Origin: Oscillospiraceae bacterium
Lineage (GTDB): Bacteria; Bacillota; Clostridia; Oscillospirales; Oscillospiraceae
Direction: 5' to 3'
NCBI GenBank assembly: GCA_017540565.1
Contig: JAFYAU010000040.1
Location: 1 to 57,882, forward strand
DNA length: 57,882 nucleotides
Below, piece after piece: positions 33,927-43,109 of the stretch; position 1 is the first letter of the stretch, and each line of letters opens with the position of its first letter. A model generated the notes under the pieces. The model ran no database searches and was not told where the DNA came from. It saw nothing but the letters and a program-made list of their open reading frames with translations. The position numbers and the translations under genes were made by a program.

Positions 33927-34250
33927 ATGTGGAACGATGGTAATGATAAGATTATGGAAATCATGGACAGATTAGATGACAAAGATAGCGTTTTCCCGAT
34001 TCAATGTCCGGTTTGTGGAAAGAAGGATGGTCATCTGTGTATTCACCGTTATGATGAGCATCATGGAGGCATATGGATTTGGTGCAGCAAGTGCGGCTCC
34101 TATTCACACATGAGTGGCATCATCCCGGACTGGTGGGAAAATATGCCTGGAATTGAGGAAGGCAAGTTGGAAGCAGAACCTCAGTATCTGGATGAAAGAA
34201 ATAGAGCCATTGATCATTGGGTCAATAACCTTTTGAAGAGTAGAGAATAA
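33927..34250 (+). CDS. Zinc-ribbon protein, possible immunity partner
   Basis: A 107-residue acidic protein with a zinc ribbon: C27 and C30 in CPVCGK, and C53 and C56 in CSKCG. Between and after them are conserved aromatic positions (HHGGIWIWCS, SGIIPDWWENMPG). Proteins of this layout occur next to toxin genes in Firmicutes, so it may neutralise the peptidase-like protein encoded one base upstream; this is inference. Start ATG 33927 follows the previous stop directly, with GGAATGAGATG as its only binding site. It is the last gene of the island. Confidence 0.68.
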   Translation: MWNDGNDKIMEIMDRLDDKDSVFPIQCPVCGKKDGHLCIHRYDEHHGGIWIWCSKCGSYSHMSGIIPDWWENMPGIEEGKLEAEPQYLDERNRAIDHWVNNLLKSRE

Positions 34251-34404
34251 TAATATAACGAAGAGCTTTTATAATGCGAGACAGTAGATAATCTACATAC
34301 CTTAGCTGAAGACCAAGGCACATACCCTGGTCGCCAGCGAAGGTGAAGCCGATGAACGGCTGTTTTCACCACTTGAAAACAAGGGGTTCTGTGACAGACT
34401 GAGA
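34251..34404. other. Hairpin-rich non-coding tail of the island
   Basis: No gene is supported. Successive hairpins are seen: GTAGAT/ATCTAC (34284-34296), GACCAAGG/CCCTGGTC (34311-34332), GGTGAAGCCG with CGGC...TTCACC (34342-34370) and CTTG-AAAA-CAAG (34372-34383). This may be a structured RNA or the scar of a mobile element. I do not recognise it. Confidence 0.45.
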
Positions 34405-34436
34405 CGCCGCCCCGTCCGGAAACGGACGGGGCGGCG
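34405..34436. terminator. GC-rich hairpin between the island and bioY
   Basis: A perfect 14-bp stem CGCCGCCCCGTCCG with a GAAA tetraloop. There is no T-tract on either strand. It is positioned as a convergent terminator for the island and bioY. Confidence 0.55.
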
Positions 34437-34470
34437 CCTGTATGAGAGGATCATATCGGGGACGGGACCG

Positions 34471-35028
34471 TCAGGCCCCGTTCCTTTTTCGTGAAAGGAC
34501 GGGATACAGCCGGCGCGCGAGCCACGCGGCCAGCAGGATCTTCACGGCGTCGGGGATCAGGTAGGGGATCACGCACCACCCCAGGGCGGTGCCGAGGCCC
34601 ACAGGCCCGGTGTTCCTGGCGTAGACCGTCATGAACCAGGCGGTGCCGAACGCGTAGCATACGAGCACGCCGGCGGCCATGGAGACGATCAGGGAGGGCA
34701 GTCCGCGCTTCCGGGCGGACGCAGTCAGGCCGACGATCAGGGCGGTGAAGAAGAAGCCAAGGATGTAGCCGCCGGTGGCGCCCAGCAGGACGCCCGCGCC
34801 TCCGCGGAATCCGGCGAAGACGGGAATCCCCGCCAGGCCGAGCAGCACGTAGATCAGCAGGCTGAGCAGCGCGGAAGGCGCGCCGAACAGCGCCGAGATC
34901 AGGCACACGGCGAAGGTCTGCAGGGTGAAGGGGATGGTCAGCGGGATGCTGATCCAGGAGCATACGGTCAGGAGGGCCGCGCCGACGGCGACGGTCAGGA
35001 TTCTGCGTACGGAGGGGGAGACGTTCAC
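34471..35028 (-). CDS. bioY: Biotin transporter BioY
   Basis: A 185-residue membrane protein, the substrate-binding S component of a biotin ECF transporter. Six hydrophobic segments are seen. BioY signatures are TLQTFAVCLISALFGAPSAL, LLIYVLLGLAGIPVFAGFRGG and LLGATGGYILGFFFTALIVG, with the C-terminal YLIPDAVKILLAAWLA. It works with EcfA/EcfT modules encoded elsewhere. The start is GTG 35028. A longer upstream ORF to 35298 is antisense to the acetyltransferase promoter region and is not real. Confidence 0.93.
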   Translation of the reverse strand: MNVSPSVRRILTVAVGAALLTVCSWISIPLTIPFTLQTFAVCLISALFGAPSALLSLLIYVLLGLAGIPVFAGFRGGAGVLLGATGGYILGFFFTALIVGLTASARKRGLPSLIVSMAAGVLVCYAFGTAWFMTVYARNTGPVGLGTALGWCVIPYLIPDAVKILLAAWLARRLYPVLSRKRNGA

Positions 35029-35085
35029 GGTCTCACCGCCTTTCGGATGAGGTCGGCAGGGGGCGGAAGCGTCCCCGCACTCCGG

Positions 35086-35115
35086 ATTATAACCGCCGCC
35101 GACGGGCCGGGTCAA
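35086..35115 (-). promoter_or_regulatory. Promoter of bioY
   Basis: TTGACC at 35115-35110 and a perfect TATAAT at 35091-35086 on the minus strand, 18-base spacing. Confidence 0.72.
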
Positions 35116-35184
35116 ATCCCGGCGGGGAGCGAATTCCGCGGCCGGCGGAGGCCCGCGGCCGTCGCTTTTCATGAAGGGGACGGG

Positions 35185-35213
35185 TTGCACTTTCGCTTTT
35201 TTATGCGTATTAT
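35185..35213 (+). promoter_or_regulatory. Promoter of the acetyltransferase gene
   Basis: TTGCAC at 35185-35190 and TATTAT at 35208-35213, 17-base spacing. The start of transcription near 35220 rules out ATG 35219 as the translation start unless the message is leaderless. Confidence 0.65.
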
Positions 35214-35260
35214 AAAATATGGTATGTGGATTTCGACGGAAGAAAGGGGATGCCGGCATC

Positions 35261-35872
35261 GTGGATTCGTCAGAGTTTTTTCCCGCCGGAGCGCGCATAA
35301 GGACGGCCTCGCCGGAGGACGCGCCGGTCCTGGCGGAGATCTATCGCCCGTATGTGGCGGAGACGGCCGTGTCCTTCGAATACGAGGCGCCGGACGCCGG
35401 GGAATTCGCGGAACGGATCCGGAAGACGCTGGAACGCTATCCCTGGCTCGTGTACGAAACGTCGGGCGGGGAACTGCTGGGCTACGCCTACGCCTCCCCG
35501 TTCAAGCAGAGGCAGGCCTACGACTGGTCGGCCGAGGTCTCCATCTACGTGAGGGAGGACGCGCACGGCCGCGGCATCGGAAAGGCGCTGTACGCGGAAC
35601 TGGAGCGGATCCTCGCCCGGCAGAGCGTCCGGAACCTGTACGCGTGCGTCTGCGCCCCGCGCAAGGACAATACGAGAGTGACCGACGCGAGCATACGGTT
35701 CCACGGGGCCGTTGGCTACCGCCTCATCGGCAGCTTCTGCCGCTGCGGCAACAAGTTCTCCGAGTGGTACGACATGTGCTGGATGGAGAAGATGATCGGG
35801 ACGCACGAAGGCGCCCCGGAACCGCTGATCCCGTTCCCTGAGCTCCGGGACCGGGCAAATGACGCGGAATAA
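35261..35872 (+). CDS. GNAT acetyltransferase, phosphinothricin/methionine-sulfone type
   Basis: A 203-residue GNAT protein of the phosphinothricin N-acetyltransferase group, which acetylates amino-acid analogues using acetyl-CoA. Seen: IRTASPEDAPVLAEIYRPYV, SFEYEAPDAGEFAERIRKTL, YPWLVYETSGGELLGYAYAS, the acetyl-CoA motif VREDAHGRGIGKALYAELE and HGAVGYRLIGSFCRCGNKF. GTG 35261 is chosen because it lies downstream of the likely transcription start and has AAAGGGG upstream; ATG 35219 is the alternative. Confidence 0.85.
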   Translation: MDSSEFFPAGARIRTASPEDAPVLAEIYRPYVAETAVSFEYEAPDAGEFAERIRKTLERYPWLVYETSGGELLGYAYASPFKQRQAYDWSAEVSIYVREDAHGRGIGKALYAELERILARQSVRNLYACVCAPRKDNTRVTDASIRFHGAVGYRLIGSFCRCGNKFSEWYDMCWMEKMIGTHEGAPEPLIPFPELRDRANDAE

Positions 35873-35924
35873 TCGAAGGGAAAGAACGGAATCATATACA
35901 GAGGGAAAGAGGAGAGAAGAGGAT

Positions 35925-36887
35925 ATGGGGAAGATCGTGATCATGATCCGCGGCGCGGAGGAGCGCCGGGAGGAGATAGAGAGGATCTGCGGGGACGCGA
36001 AGACCCCCGTGATCCTGGACCCGGAGGTCCCGGAGGAGACGTTCCGGGAGGCCACCGCGGATGCCGAGGCCGTCCTCGGGGCATTCCCGCCGGAGTGGCT
36101 GGAGGGGACGGACGTGAAGTGGGTGCACCTGCCCTTCGCCGGCGTCAACCGTCACGCGGGCCGTCCGGGCGTCGCCGGACGGATCATGACGAACTCCTCG
36201 GGCGCCTTCGGCGCGACCATCGCCGAGCACTGTCTGGCGATGCTGCTGGCCTTCGCCCGCCATCTTCCGGACTACCTGAAGCAGGCGGAACGTGGCCTGT
36301 GGCAGGACTGCGGGAGCGAGTGGGGCCTGATCGGACGGACCGCCCTCGTGCTCGGCACGGGTGACCTGGGCACCCAGACGGCCCTCCGCCTGAAGGCGAT
36401 GGGCCTGCGCGTCCTCGGCTGCCGCCGGACCCCCGGCGCGGCGGAGGGGCCCTACGACGAGATGCACACCTCGGATGAGATCGACGCGCTGCTGCCTGCG
36501 GCGGACGCCGTGTTCTGCTGCCTGCCGTCCACGCCGGCGACGGTGCGGATGCTCGACGCGCGGAGGCTCGGCCTGATGCGGGACGACGCGGTGCTGATCA
36601 ACGTCGGCCGCGGGGACCTCATAGACACTGACGCCCTCGTAGCGCTGCTGGAGAAGGGGAAGTTCACCGGCGTCGGCCTGGACGTCACGGATCCGGAACC
36701 CCTGCCGCAGGACCACCCCCTGTGGCATTTCGCCAATGTCATCATCACCCCGCACGTGTCCGGCATTGGCTTCGGCCATCTGGGGCAGACCCAGTCGGAC
36801 GTGTGGAAGATCGCCCTGGAGGACCTGCGGCGCTGGTGCGCCGGCGAGCCCCTCGTGAACGTCGTTGACCAGGCGCAGGGCTACTGA
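35925..36887 (+). CDS. D-2-hydroxyacid dehydrogenase family protein
   Basis: A 320-residue NAD(P)-dependent dehydrogenase of the D-isomer 2-hydroxyacid family. Seen: the NAD fold ALVLGTGDLGTQTALRLKAM, NVGRGDLIDTDALVALL (catalytic Arg), GLDVTDPEPLPQDHPLW (catalytic Glu) and TPHVSGIGFG (catalytic His). The N-terminal half is the split catalytic domain. The substrate cannot be told; relatives reduce pyruvate-like keto acids or oxidise glycerate and phosphoglycerate. ATG 35925 has GAAGAGGA upstream; the next gene begins 12 bases after its stop. Confidence 0.88.
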   Translation: MGKIVIMIRGAEERREEIERICGDAKTPVILDPEVPEETFREATADAEAVLGAFPPEWLEGTDVKWVHLPFAGVNRHAGRPGVAGRIMTNSSGAFGATIAEHCLAMLLAFARHLPDYLKQAERGLWQDCGSEWGLIGRTALVLGTGDLGTQTALRLKAMGLRVLGCRRTPGAAEGPYDEMHTSDEIDALLPAADAVFCCLPSTPATVRMLDARRLGLMRDDAVLINVGRGDLIDTDALVALLEKGKFTGVGLDVTDPEPLPQDHPLWHFANVIITPHVSGIGFGHLGQTQSDVWKIALEDLRRWCAGEPLVNVVDQAQGY

Positions 36888-36899
36888 CCGGAGGAACGG

Positions 36900-37661
36900 A
36901 TGGAACGCATCACTTCGAGAAAGAATCCGAAGATCCAGTACTGGAGGAAACTCGCCTCCTCCGGCGCGCTGCGCCGGGAGACGGGTGAAATGATCTGCGA
37001 CGGCGCGAAGCTGTACGAGGAGGCCGTGAGGGCCGGCCTGGAGATCACCTCGGTGATCGCGGCGGACGGGACGGACGTGCCGGGAGTGCCGGAAGAGGCC
37101 GTGACCCGGCTGCCGGAGGACCTGATGGAGTACGTATCCCCGATGAAGGCCCCGCAGGGGCTCCTGTTCACCTGCCGGATCCCGGAGAGGGAGATCCCGG
37201 CGGACGGATCGAGGTTCGCCGTGCTGGAGGGCGTGCAGGATCCGGGCAACGTGGGCGCCGTGCTGCGCACCGCGCGCGCCATGGGCTACGACGGCGTGTA
37301 CCTGCTGCCGGGCTGCGCCGACCCCTATTCGCCGAAGGCAGTGAGGGCGTCCATGGGCGCGGCGTTCCAGCTCCCTGTGAAGGAGGCGGAATGCGCGGAC
37401 CTGGAGGAACTGAAGAGCCGGGGCGTCGCGCTGTACGGTGCCGCCCTGTTCGAGGACAGCCTGGACGTCCGCGACGCGGACTACGGGCGCTTCGCCGTCT
37501 GCATCGGCGCCGAGGGCGGCGGCCTGACCCCGCGCCTTCTGGGGATGTGCACGGATATCATAAGGATCCCGATGGAGGCCTCCTGCGAGTCCCTGAACGC
37601 CGCGGTGGCGGCCGGGATCGTCATGTGGGAGTCCGTCCGGGGCTCGAAATGGCGGGACTGA
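36900..37661 (+). CDS. TrmH/SpoU-family RNA methyltransferase
   Basis: A 253-residue SPOUT methyltransferase that 2'-O-methylates a ribose in rRNA or tRNA. The N-terminal substrate-binding domain is seen in ITSRKNPKIQYWRKLASSG, and the SPOUT signature in VLEGVQDPGNVGAVLRTARA (motif 1), FAVCIGAEGGGLTP (motif 2) and IPMEASCESLNAAVAAGIVMWE (motif 3). SAM is held in the C-terminal trefoil knot. Exact target is unknown. CCGGAGGAACGG precedes the ATG. It may share a transcript with the dehydrogenase. Confidence 0.9.
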   Translation: MERITSRKNPKIQYWRKLASSGALRRETGEMICDGAKLYEEAVRAGLEITSVIAADGTDVPGVPEEAVTRLPEDLMEYVSPMKAPQGLLFTCRIPEREIPADGSRFAVLEGVQDPGNVGAVLRTARAMGYDGVYLLPGCADPYSPKAVRASMGAAFQLPVKEAECADLEELKSRGVALYGAALFEDSLDVRDADYGRFAVCIGAEGGGLTPRLLGMCTDIIRIPMEASCESLNAAVAAGIVMWESVRGSKWRD

Positions 37662-37701
37662 CCGCCGCTTCCGCGCGCCCGCATACGGGGAAAACTCCCT
37701 G

Positions 37702-37730
37702 TTGACAACGAAAAATCTCATGAGTATGAT
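37702..37730 (+). promoter_or_regulatory. Promoter of topA-trmFO-plsX
   Basis: A perfect TTGACA at 37702-37707 and TATGAT at 37725-37730 with 17-base spacing. Confidence 0.78.
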
Positions 37731-37742
37731 AAACTGACTGAA

Positions 37743-37763
37743 CCTGCGGCCGCCGGCCGCAGG
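37743..37763 (+). other. GC-rich hairpin in the topA leader
   Basis: A perfect 9-bp stem CCTGCGGCC-GCCG-GGCCGCAGG without a T-tract, starting about 6 bases after the predicted transcription start. It could stabilise the message. Confidence 0.55.
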
Positions 37764-37803
37764 CGCCTTATGACAGAAACGAACGAAACGGAGAACATGC
37801 CTC

Positions 37804-40050
37804 ATGGCTAAAACCAAGACCAATCTCGTGATCGTCGAGTCGCCCGCCAAGGCCAAGACGATCGGAAAATACCTGGGGAGCGATTACAGGGTCACCGCCT
37901 CGATGGGACATCTGCGCGATCTGCCGAAGAGCGTGCTGGGCGTGGACATCGAGCACGGCTTCGCGCCGGACTACCGCCCCGTCAAGGGGCGCGAGGACAC
38001 CATCGACGAGCTGAAGAAGGAGGCCAAGCGGAGCGCCTCCGTCTATCTCGCGACCGACCCGGACCGCGAGGGAGAGGCCATCTCCTGGCATCTCAAGGAG
38101 CTGCTCGGGATCCCCGACGGGGCCGTGTGCCGCGTCACCTTCAACGAGATCACGAGGAACGTGGTCCAGGAGAGCATCCGCAATCCCCGGGCCATCGACA
38201 TGAACCTGGTGGACGCCCAGCAGGCCAGGCGCGTGCTGGACCGCATCGTCGGCTACAAGCTCAGCCCGCTGCTGTGGAAGAAGATCCGCCGCGGCCTGTC
38301 CGCCGGCCGCGTGCAGTCCGTCGCCGCCCGGATGGTCGTGGACCGCGAGAACGAGATCCGCGGCTTCGTCCCCGAGGAGTACTGGCATCTGGACGCCGTG
38401 CTGGAGACCGCGGACGGCGGCTCCTTCACCGCGCGGTACTTCGGGACCGGCGGAAAGAAGCGGGAGCTCAGGAGCGAACAGGACGTGCTCGACGCGCGTG
38501 CGGCCGTGGAGAACGCTCCGTTTTCCGTCGGGGACGTGAAGACGAAGGAGAACCGCCGCACGCCGCCCCCGCCGTTCATCACCTCCACGCTGCAGCAGGA
38601 GGCCTCCCGCCGGCTCGGCATGACGCCGAAGCGCACGATGGCCGTGGCCCAGCAGCTGTACGAGGGCATCGACATCCCCGGCGAGGGGACCGTCGGCCTG
38701 ATCACCTACATGAGAACGGACTCCCTGCGCCTGTCCGACGTGGCGCTGTCCGACGCCGCGAAGTTCATCAGGGAGAAGTACGGGAACGAGCTGTACGCGG
38801 GCAAGCCCCGGCGGTACCGCGCCAAGAGCGGCGCCCAGGACGCCCACGAGGCGATCCGCCCGAGCAGCGTGTTCCTGACCCCCGAGTCCATCCGCGGGGC
38901 CCTCAACAGCGACCAGTACCGGCTGTACCGCCTGGTCTGGAGCCGCTTCGTGGCCTGCCAGATGGCGGCCGCAGTCTACGAGGGGATCACCGTCGACGCC
39001 GAGGCGGCCGGACACGTGTTTCGCGCCTCCCATTCCGTCCTGCGCTTCCCGGGTTACACGGCCGTGTACGAGGAGAGCCGGGACGACGACGGCGAGGAGA
39101 AGGAGCCCCCGCTGCCCGACCTCACGGTCGGCCAGCCTCTGACGCTCCGGGATCTGAAGCAGGAGCAGAAGTTCACGCAGCCGCCCGCCCGGTACACCGA
39201 GGCGACGCTGATCCGCGAGATGGAGGAGACGGGCGTCGGGCGCCCGAGCACGTACGCGCCGACGATCTCCACGATCCTCGACCGCGAGTATGTCGTCAAG
39301 GAGGGCAGGTTCCTCCGGCCCACGCCTCTGGGCGAGGTCGTGACCGGCCTGATGACGGAGCGCTTCAGCGATATCGTGGACCTGAAGTTCACCGCCCGCA
39401 TGGAGGACGCCCTGGACGACGTCGAGAAGGGCGAGAAGGTCTGGACCGACGTCCTGACCGAGTTCTACGGTGGCTTCGCCGAGGAGCTGAAACGTGCGGA
39501 GGACGCCCTGGAGGGCGAGCGCATCAAGGTCCCGGACGAGGTGTCCGACGAGGTCTGCGACATCTGCGGCCGCCAGCTGGTCGTGAAGACCGGACGCTTC
39601 GGCCGATTCCTGGCCTGCCCGGGCTACCCGGAGTGCAGCTTCACCAAGCCCCTAGTCGTCGAGATGCCCGGCAAGTGCCCGAAATGCGGCAGCCGGCTGC
39701 TCAAGCGCACGAGCAAGAAGGGCTATCCCTACTACGCCTGCGAGCACCTGTCCCGCACCTGCGACTTCCTGACCTGGGACGTGCCGGTGAAGGACAACTG
39801 CCCCGTATGCGGCAAGACCATGTTCAAGAAGAGCGGCAGAGGGTACAAGCGGCCCTTCTGCATCAACGAGGAGTGCGCGAACTTCGTGCCCGAGGAGAAG
39901 AGGGGCGGCTACCCCCGCAGGGGAGCGGCCGCGAAAAAGGACGCGGAAAAGAAGAACGCGGAGAAGAAGGCGCCCGCGAAGAAGGCCTCCGGACGGAAGG
40001 CCGGGACCGCGGGCCGGGCGAAAAAGAGCGGTGATAGCAATGACGGTTAA
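37804..40050 (+). CDS. topA: DNA topoisomerase I
   Basis: A 748-residue type IA topoisomerase that relaxes negative supercoils. The Toprim segment [20 protein letters not shown] is at residues 8-27, with [14 protein letters not shown] further on. The active Tyr lies in [14 protein letters not shown] near residue 303. Three C-terminal four-Cys zinc ribbons (near CDICGRQ, CPKCGSR, CPVCGKT) are followed by a Lys/Ala-rich tail that binds DNA. Its 3' end overlaps trmFO. Confidence 0.96.
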   Translation: MAKTKTNLVIVESPAKAKTIGKYLGSDYRVTASMGHLRDLPKSVLGVDIEHGFAPDYRPVKGREDTIDELKKEAKRSASVYLATDPDREGEAISWHLKELLGIPDGAVCRVTFNEITRNVVQESIRNPRAIDMNLVDAQQARRVLDRIVGYKLSPLLWKKIRRGLSAGRVQSVAARMVVDRENEIRGFVPEEYWHLDAVLETADGGSFTARYFGTGGKKRELRSEQDVLDARAAVENAPFSVGDVKTKENRRTPPPPFITSTLQQEASRRLGMTPKRTMAVAQQLYEGIDIPGEGTVGLITYMRTDSLRLSDVALSDAAKFIREKYGNELYAGKPRRYRAKSGAQDAHEAIRPSSVFLTPESIRGALNSDQYRLYRLVWSRFVACQMAAAVYEGITVDAEAAGHVFRASHSVLRFPGYTAVYEESRDDDGEEKEPPLPDLTVGQPLTLRDLKQEQKFTQPPARYTEATLIREMEETGVGRPSTYAPTISTILDREYVVKEGRFLRPTPLGEVVTGLMTERFSDIVDLKFTARMEDALDDVEKGEKVWTDVLTEFYGGFAEELKRAEDALEGERIKVPDEVSDEVCDICGRQLVVKTGRFGRFLACPGYPECSFTKPLVVEMPGKCPKCGSRLLKRTSKKGYPYYACEHLSRTCDFLTWDVPVKDNCPVCGKTMFKKSGRGYKRPFCINEECANFVPEEKRGGYPRRGAAAKKDAEKKNAEKKAPAKKASGRKAGTAGRAKKSGDSNDG

Positions 40051-41347
40051 GGTCGTCGGCGCCGGCCTGGCGGGCAGCGAGGCCGCCTGGCAGCTGGCCG
40101 TACGCGGCGTGCCCGTGGAACTCATAGAGATGAAGCCGGCCAAACGGACGCCGGCCCACGTGGCCGACGGCTTCGCGGAGCTGGTGTGCTCCAACTCCTT
40201 CCGGGGGGACGACCTGTCCAACGCGGTGGGCCTCCTGAAGGAGGAGATGCGCCGGATGGGCAGCCTGATCATGAAGTGCGCGGACGAACACCGCGTGCCG
40301 GCCGGCGGAGCGCTGGCCGTGGACCGCGTCGCGTTCTCCGATGCCGTGACGCAGGCGATCCGCAGCCACCCCCTGATCTCCGTGACGGAGGCGGAGGTGA
40401 CGGAGATCCCCGAGGGCCGCGTGATCATCGCGACCGGGCCCCTGACCTCCGACGCGCTGGCGGAGAAGCTCGCGAAGCTCGATCCGGAGGGCGCCCCGCT
40501 GAACTTCTACGACGCGGCGGCCCCCATCGTGACCTTCGACAGCATCGACATGGACAGCGCGTATTTCGCCTCCCGCTACGGCAAGGGGACGGCGGACTAT
40601 ATCAACTGCCCGATGACCGAGGAGGAGTACAAAGCGTTCCGCGCCGAACTGTGCACCGCCCGGGAGGCGGAGATGCACGGGTTCGACGACGGCGGCGTGT
40701 TCGAGGGCTGCATGCCCATCGAGGTCATGGCCAGGCGCGGGGAGGACACGATGCGCTACGGGCCGATGAAGCCCGTGGGCCTGACCGACCCGCGGACGGG
40801 AAAGGACCCCTACGCCGTCGTGCAGCTCCGGCAGGACAACGCGGAGGGCACGATCTACAACATCGTGGGCTTCCAGACCCACCTGAAGTTCCCGGAGCAG
40901 AAGCGGGTGTTCTCCATGATCCCCGCGCTGAAGAACGCGGAGTTCGTGCGCTACGGCGTCATGCACCGGAACACCTATCTGAATTCGCCCCGGCTGCTGG
41001 ACCGGTACTACCGGCTGAGGGGGAACGAGCGGGTCAGCTTCGCCGGCCAGATGACCGGCGTGGAGGGCTACGTGGAGTCCGCCGCCTCCGGCATGCTCGT
41101 CGGGATCGAGACGGCGCACGAGATCCTCGGGAAGCCCCCGGTGGATTTCCCGCAGGAGACCGCGATCGGGGCCCTGGCGCTGTACGTGTCCGGCGGGGCC
41201 GTGGCCGCGTTCCAGCCGATGAACGTCAACTTCGGCATCATCAGCCCGCTGGGCTACCGGGTGAAGGGAAAGAGGAACAAGAATACGGAGATCTCGAAGC
41301 GCTCGCTCGAACTGATCGGCCGTTTCGTCGCGGAGGGAAAGATTTGA
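40040..41347 (+). CDS. trmFO: tRNA m5U54 methyltransferase TrmFO
   Basis: A 435-residue FAD enzyme that methylates U54 of tRNA using methylenetetrahydrofolate. Seen: [18 protein letters not shown] (FAD fold, residues 3-20), [31 protein letters not shown] and [20 protein letters not shown] near the C-terminus. This follows topA in many Firmicutes. ATG 40040 lies 10 bases before the topA stop; a GTG at 40031 in the same frame is an alternative. Confidence 0.94.
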   Translation: MTVKVVGAGLAGSEAAWQLAVRGVPVELIEMKPAKRTPAHVADGFAELVCSNSFRGDDLSNAVGLLKEEMRRMGSLIMKCADEHRVPAGGALAVDRVAFSDAVTQAIRSHPLISVTEAEVTEIPEGRVIIATGPLTSDALAEKLAKLDPEGAPLNFYDAAAPIVTFDSIDMDSAYFASRYGKGTADYINCPMTEEEYKAFRAELCTAREAEMHGFDDGGVFEGCMPIEVMARRGEDTMRYGPMKPVGLTDPRTGKDPYAVVQLRQDNAEGTIYNIVGFQTHLKFPEQKRVFSMIPALKNAEFVRYGVMHRNTYLNSPRLLDRYYRLRGNERVSFAGQMTGVEGYVESAASGMLVGIETAHEILGKPPVDFPQETAIGALALYVSGGAVAAFQPMNVNFGIISPLGYRVKGKRNKNTEISKRSLELIGRFVAEGKI

Positions 41348-42360
41348 AGATCATCGTGGACGCCATGGGGGGAGACAACGCCCCCTTCGAGATCGTGAAG
41401 GGCAGCCTGAGGGCCTCCCGCGAACTGGGCCTGGACATCGTCCTGACCGGGCGCGAAGAGGAGATCGGGGCGTGCCTGAAACAGCTGGGCTGCGACGGGC
41501 TGCCCGGGCATGTGAGCGTCGTGAACGCCACCGAAGTCATAGACATGGAGGACGAGCCGAGCCTGGCCTACCGCCGGAAGCCCGACTCGAGCATGACGGT
41601 CGGCCTGAACCTGCTGAAGAACGGGGAGGGGGACGCCCTCGTCTCCGCCGGCAGCACCGGCGCGCTGCTCTCCGGGGCCACGCTGGTGGTGAAGAGGATC
41701 CGCGGCGTGCGCCGCGCGGCGCTGGCCCCGCTGCTCCCCACGAAGACGGGTCAGGTCATGGTCATCGACGTGGGCGCCAACGTGGAGTGCGCCACCGAGC
41801 ACCTGGTGCAGTTCGCCCTGCTCGGATCCGGCTACATGAAGGGCGTCATGAACGTGGAGTCCCCGCGGGTCGGCCTGCTGAACAACGGCACCGAGGAGAC
41901 GAAGGGGACGCCCCTGCAGGTGGAGACCTATCCGCTCCTGAAGGAGCTGGACGCGCAGGGAAAGATCCGCTTCATCGGCAACGTGGAGGCCAAGGACGTG
42001 ATGCGGGGCGTGTGCGACGTGGTGGTCTGCGACGGCTACAGCGGAAACATCCTGCTCAAGTCCATCGAGGGCGCCGCGGGCTTCATCATGGGCCTGCTCA
42101 AGGAGATCATGACCTCGAGCGCGAAGAACAAGGCCGCCGCGCTCCTGCTCCGGAAGGACCTGTACGGGCTGAAGGACAGGATGAGCGCGTCCAAGGTCGG
42201 CGGGACCGCCCTGCTGGGCATCTCTAAGCCGGTCATCAAGGCGCACGGCTCCTCCGACGCGGAGGCATTCTTCAACGCCGTACGCCAGGCCTCCGTCGTG
42301 GCCGGTTCCGGCATGATAGAAGCCGTCACGGCGCAGCTGAAGAACACGGAAGAAGCATAA
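41344..42360 (+). CDS. plsX: Phosphate acyltransferase PlsX
   Basis: A 338-residue enzyme that makes acyl-phosphate from acyl-ACP for phospholipid synthesis. Seen: [18 protein letters not shown] at the start, [57 protein letters not shown] and [19 protein letters not shown]. The start is TTG 41344, four bases inside the end of trmFO, with GGAGG upstream; this is the usual first-residue position for the family. Linked to rnc in the standard plsX-(acpP)-rnc order, though acpP is missing here. Confidence 0.94.
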   Translation: MKIIVDAMGGDNAPFEIVKGSLRASRELGLDIVLTGREEEIGACLKQLGCDGLPGHVSVVNATEVIDMEDEPSLAYRRKPDSSMTVGLNLLKNGEGDALVSAGSTGALLSGATLVVKRIRGVRRAALAPLLPTKTGQVMVIDVGANVECATEHLVQFALLGSGYMKGVMNVESPRVGLLNNGTEETKGTPLQVETYPLLKELDAQGKIRFIGNVEAKDVMRGVCDVVVCDGYSGNILLKSIEGAAGFIMGLLKEIMTSSAKNKAAALLLRKDLYGLKDRMSASKVGGTALLGISKPVIKAHGSSDAEAFFNAVRQASVVAGSGMIEAVTAQLKNTEEA

Positions 42361-42366
42361 CGGAAG

Positions 42367-42400
42367 AACGTCAGGGCAGCCCGCGGGCTGTCCTGACGTT
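42367..42400 (+). terminator. Hairpin between plsX and rnc
   Basis: A 15-bp stem AACGTCAGGGCAGCC with a CGCG loop. There is no T-tract, so it may be a processing site or weak terminator rather than a full stop. Confidence 0.55.
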
Positions 42401-42434
42401 GCATCATACGGGCAGAAGACCGGGAGGAAATACC

Positions 42435-43109
42435 ATGGAAAAACTGCAGAAGACCATCGGCTACCGCTTCCGTTCGCCGGCGCTCCTCGAGACGGCGCTG
42501 ACCCACTCGAGCTACGCCAACGAGCACCGCGGGGAGGACGCCGCGTACAACGAGAGGCTGGAATTCCTGGGGGATTCCGTGCTGGGGATGATCACCGCGG
42601 AGCATCTGTTCAGAAACGAACTCAACATGCCGGAGGGAAAGATGAGCCGGTACCGTGCGGAGCTGGTTTGTGAGCGGAGCCTCGCCGCCGTGGCGGACGA
42701 GATCGGGATCGGCCCCCTGCTGCGCCTGGGAAAGGGCGAGGAGGCCGGCGGAGGGCGCGAGCGCCCGAGCATCAAGGCGGACGCCGTCGAGGCGGTCCTC
42801 GCCGCGGTCTACCTGGACGGCGGCATGGAGCCCGCCGTGCGCTTCGTGGAGCGCTTCGTGCTGTCCCGCATGGCGGAGGCGGAACTGGAGAACCGCGACT
42901 GGAAGACGGAGCTCCAGGAGCTCCTGCAGCGCCGGGGCCCCACGGAGATCGCGTACGTCCTGGAGGGCGAGTCCGGACCGGACCACGACAAGCGTTTCAC
43001 GATGTCCGTCCGCTGGAACGGGGAGACGATCGGAACCGGAGAGGGCCGGAGCAAGAAGCAGGCCGAGCAGATGGCGGCGAAGGACGCCCTGGAGCGGGCG
43101 GAGAGATGA
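42435..43109 (+). CDS. rnc: Ribonuclease III
   Basis: A 224-residue double-stranded RNA endonuclease that processes rRNA precursors. The catalytic signature NERLEFLGDSVLG is at residues 39-51, with the second acidic site at KADAVEAVLAAVYLDGG. The C-terminal dsRNA-binding domain spans about 155-224 (DWKTELQELLQRRG, then GRSKKQAEQMAAKDALE). GGGAGGAAATACC precedes ATG 42435. Its stop overlaps the next gene by four bases. Confidence 0.95.
   Translation: MEKLQKTIGYRFRSPALLETALTHSSYANEHRGEDAAYNERLEFLGDSVLGMITAEHLFRNELNMPEGKMSRYRAELVCERSLAAVADEIGIGPLLRLGKGEEAGGGRERPSIKADAVEAVLAAVYLDGGMEPAVRFVERFVLSRMAEAELENRDWKTELQELLQRRGPTEIAYVLEGESGPDHDKRFTMSVRWNGETIGTGEGRSKKQAEQMAAKDALERAER

Noticed and set aside
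34471..35298. bioY as a 275-residue protein
   Set aside because: The extra N-terminus crosses the bioY promoter at 35086-35115 and has no membrane or BioY features.
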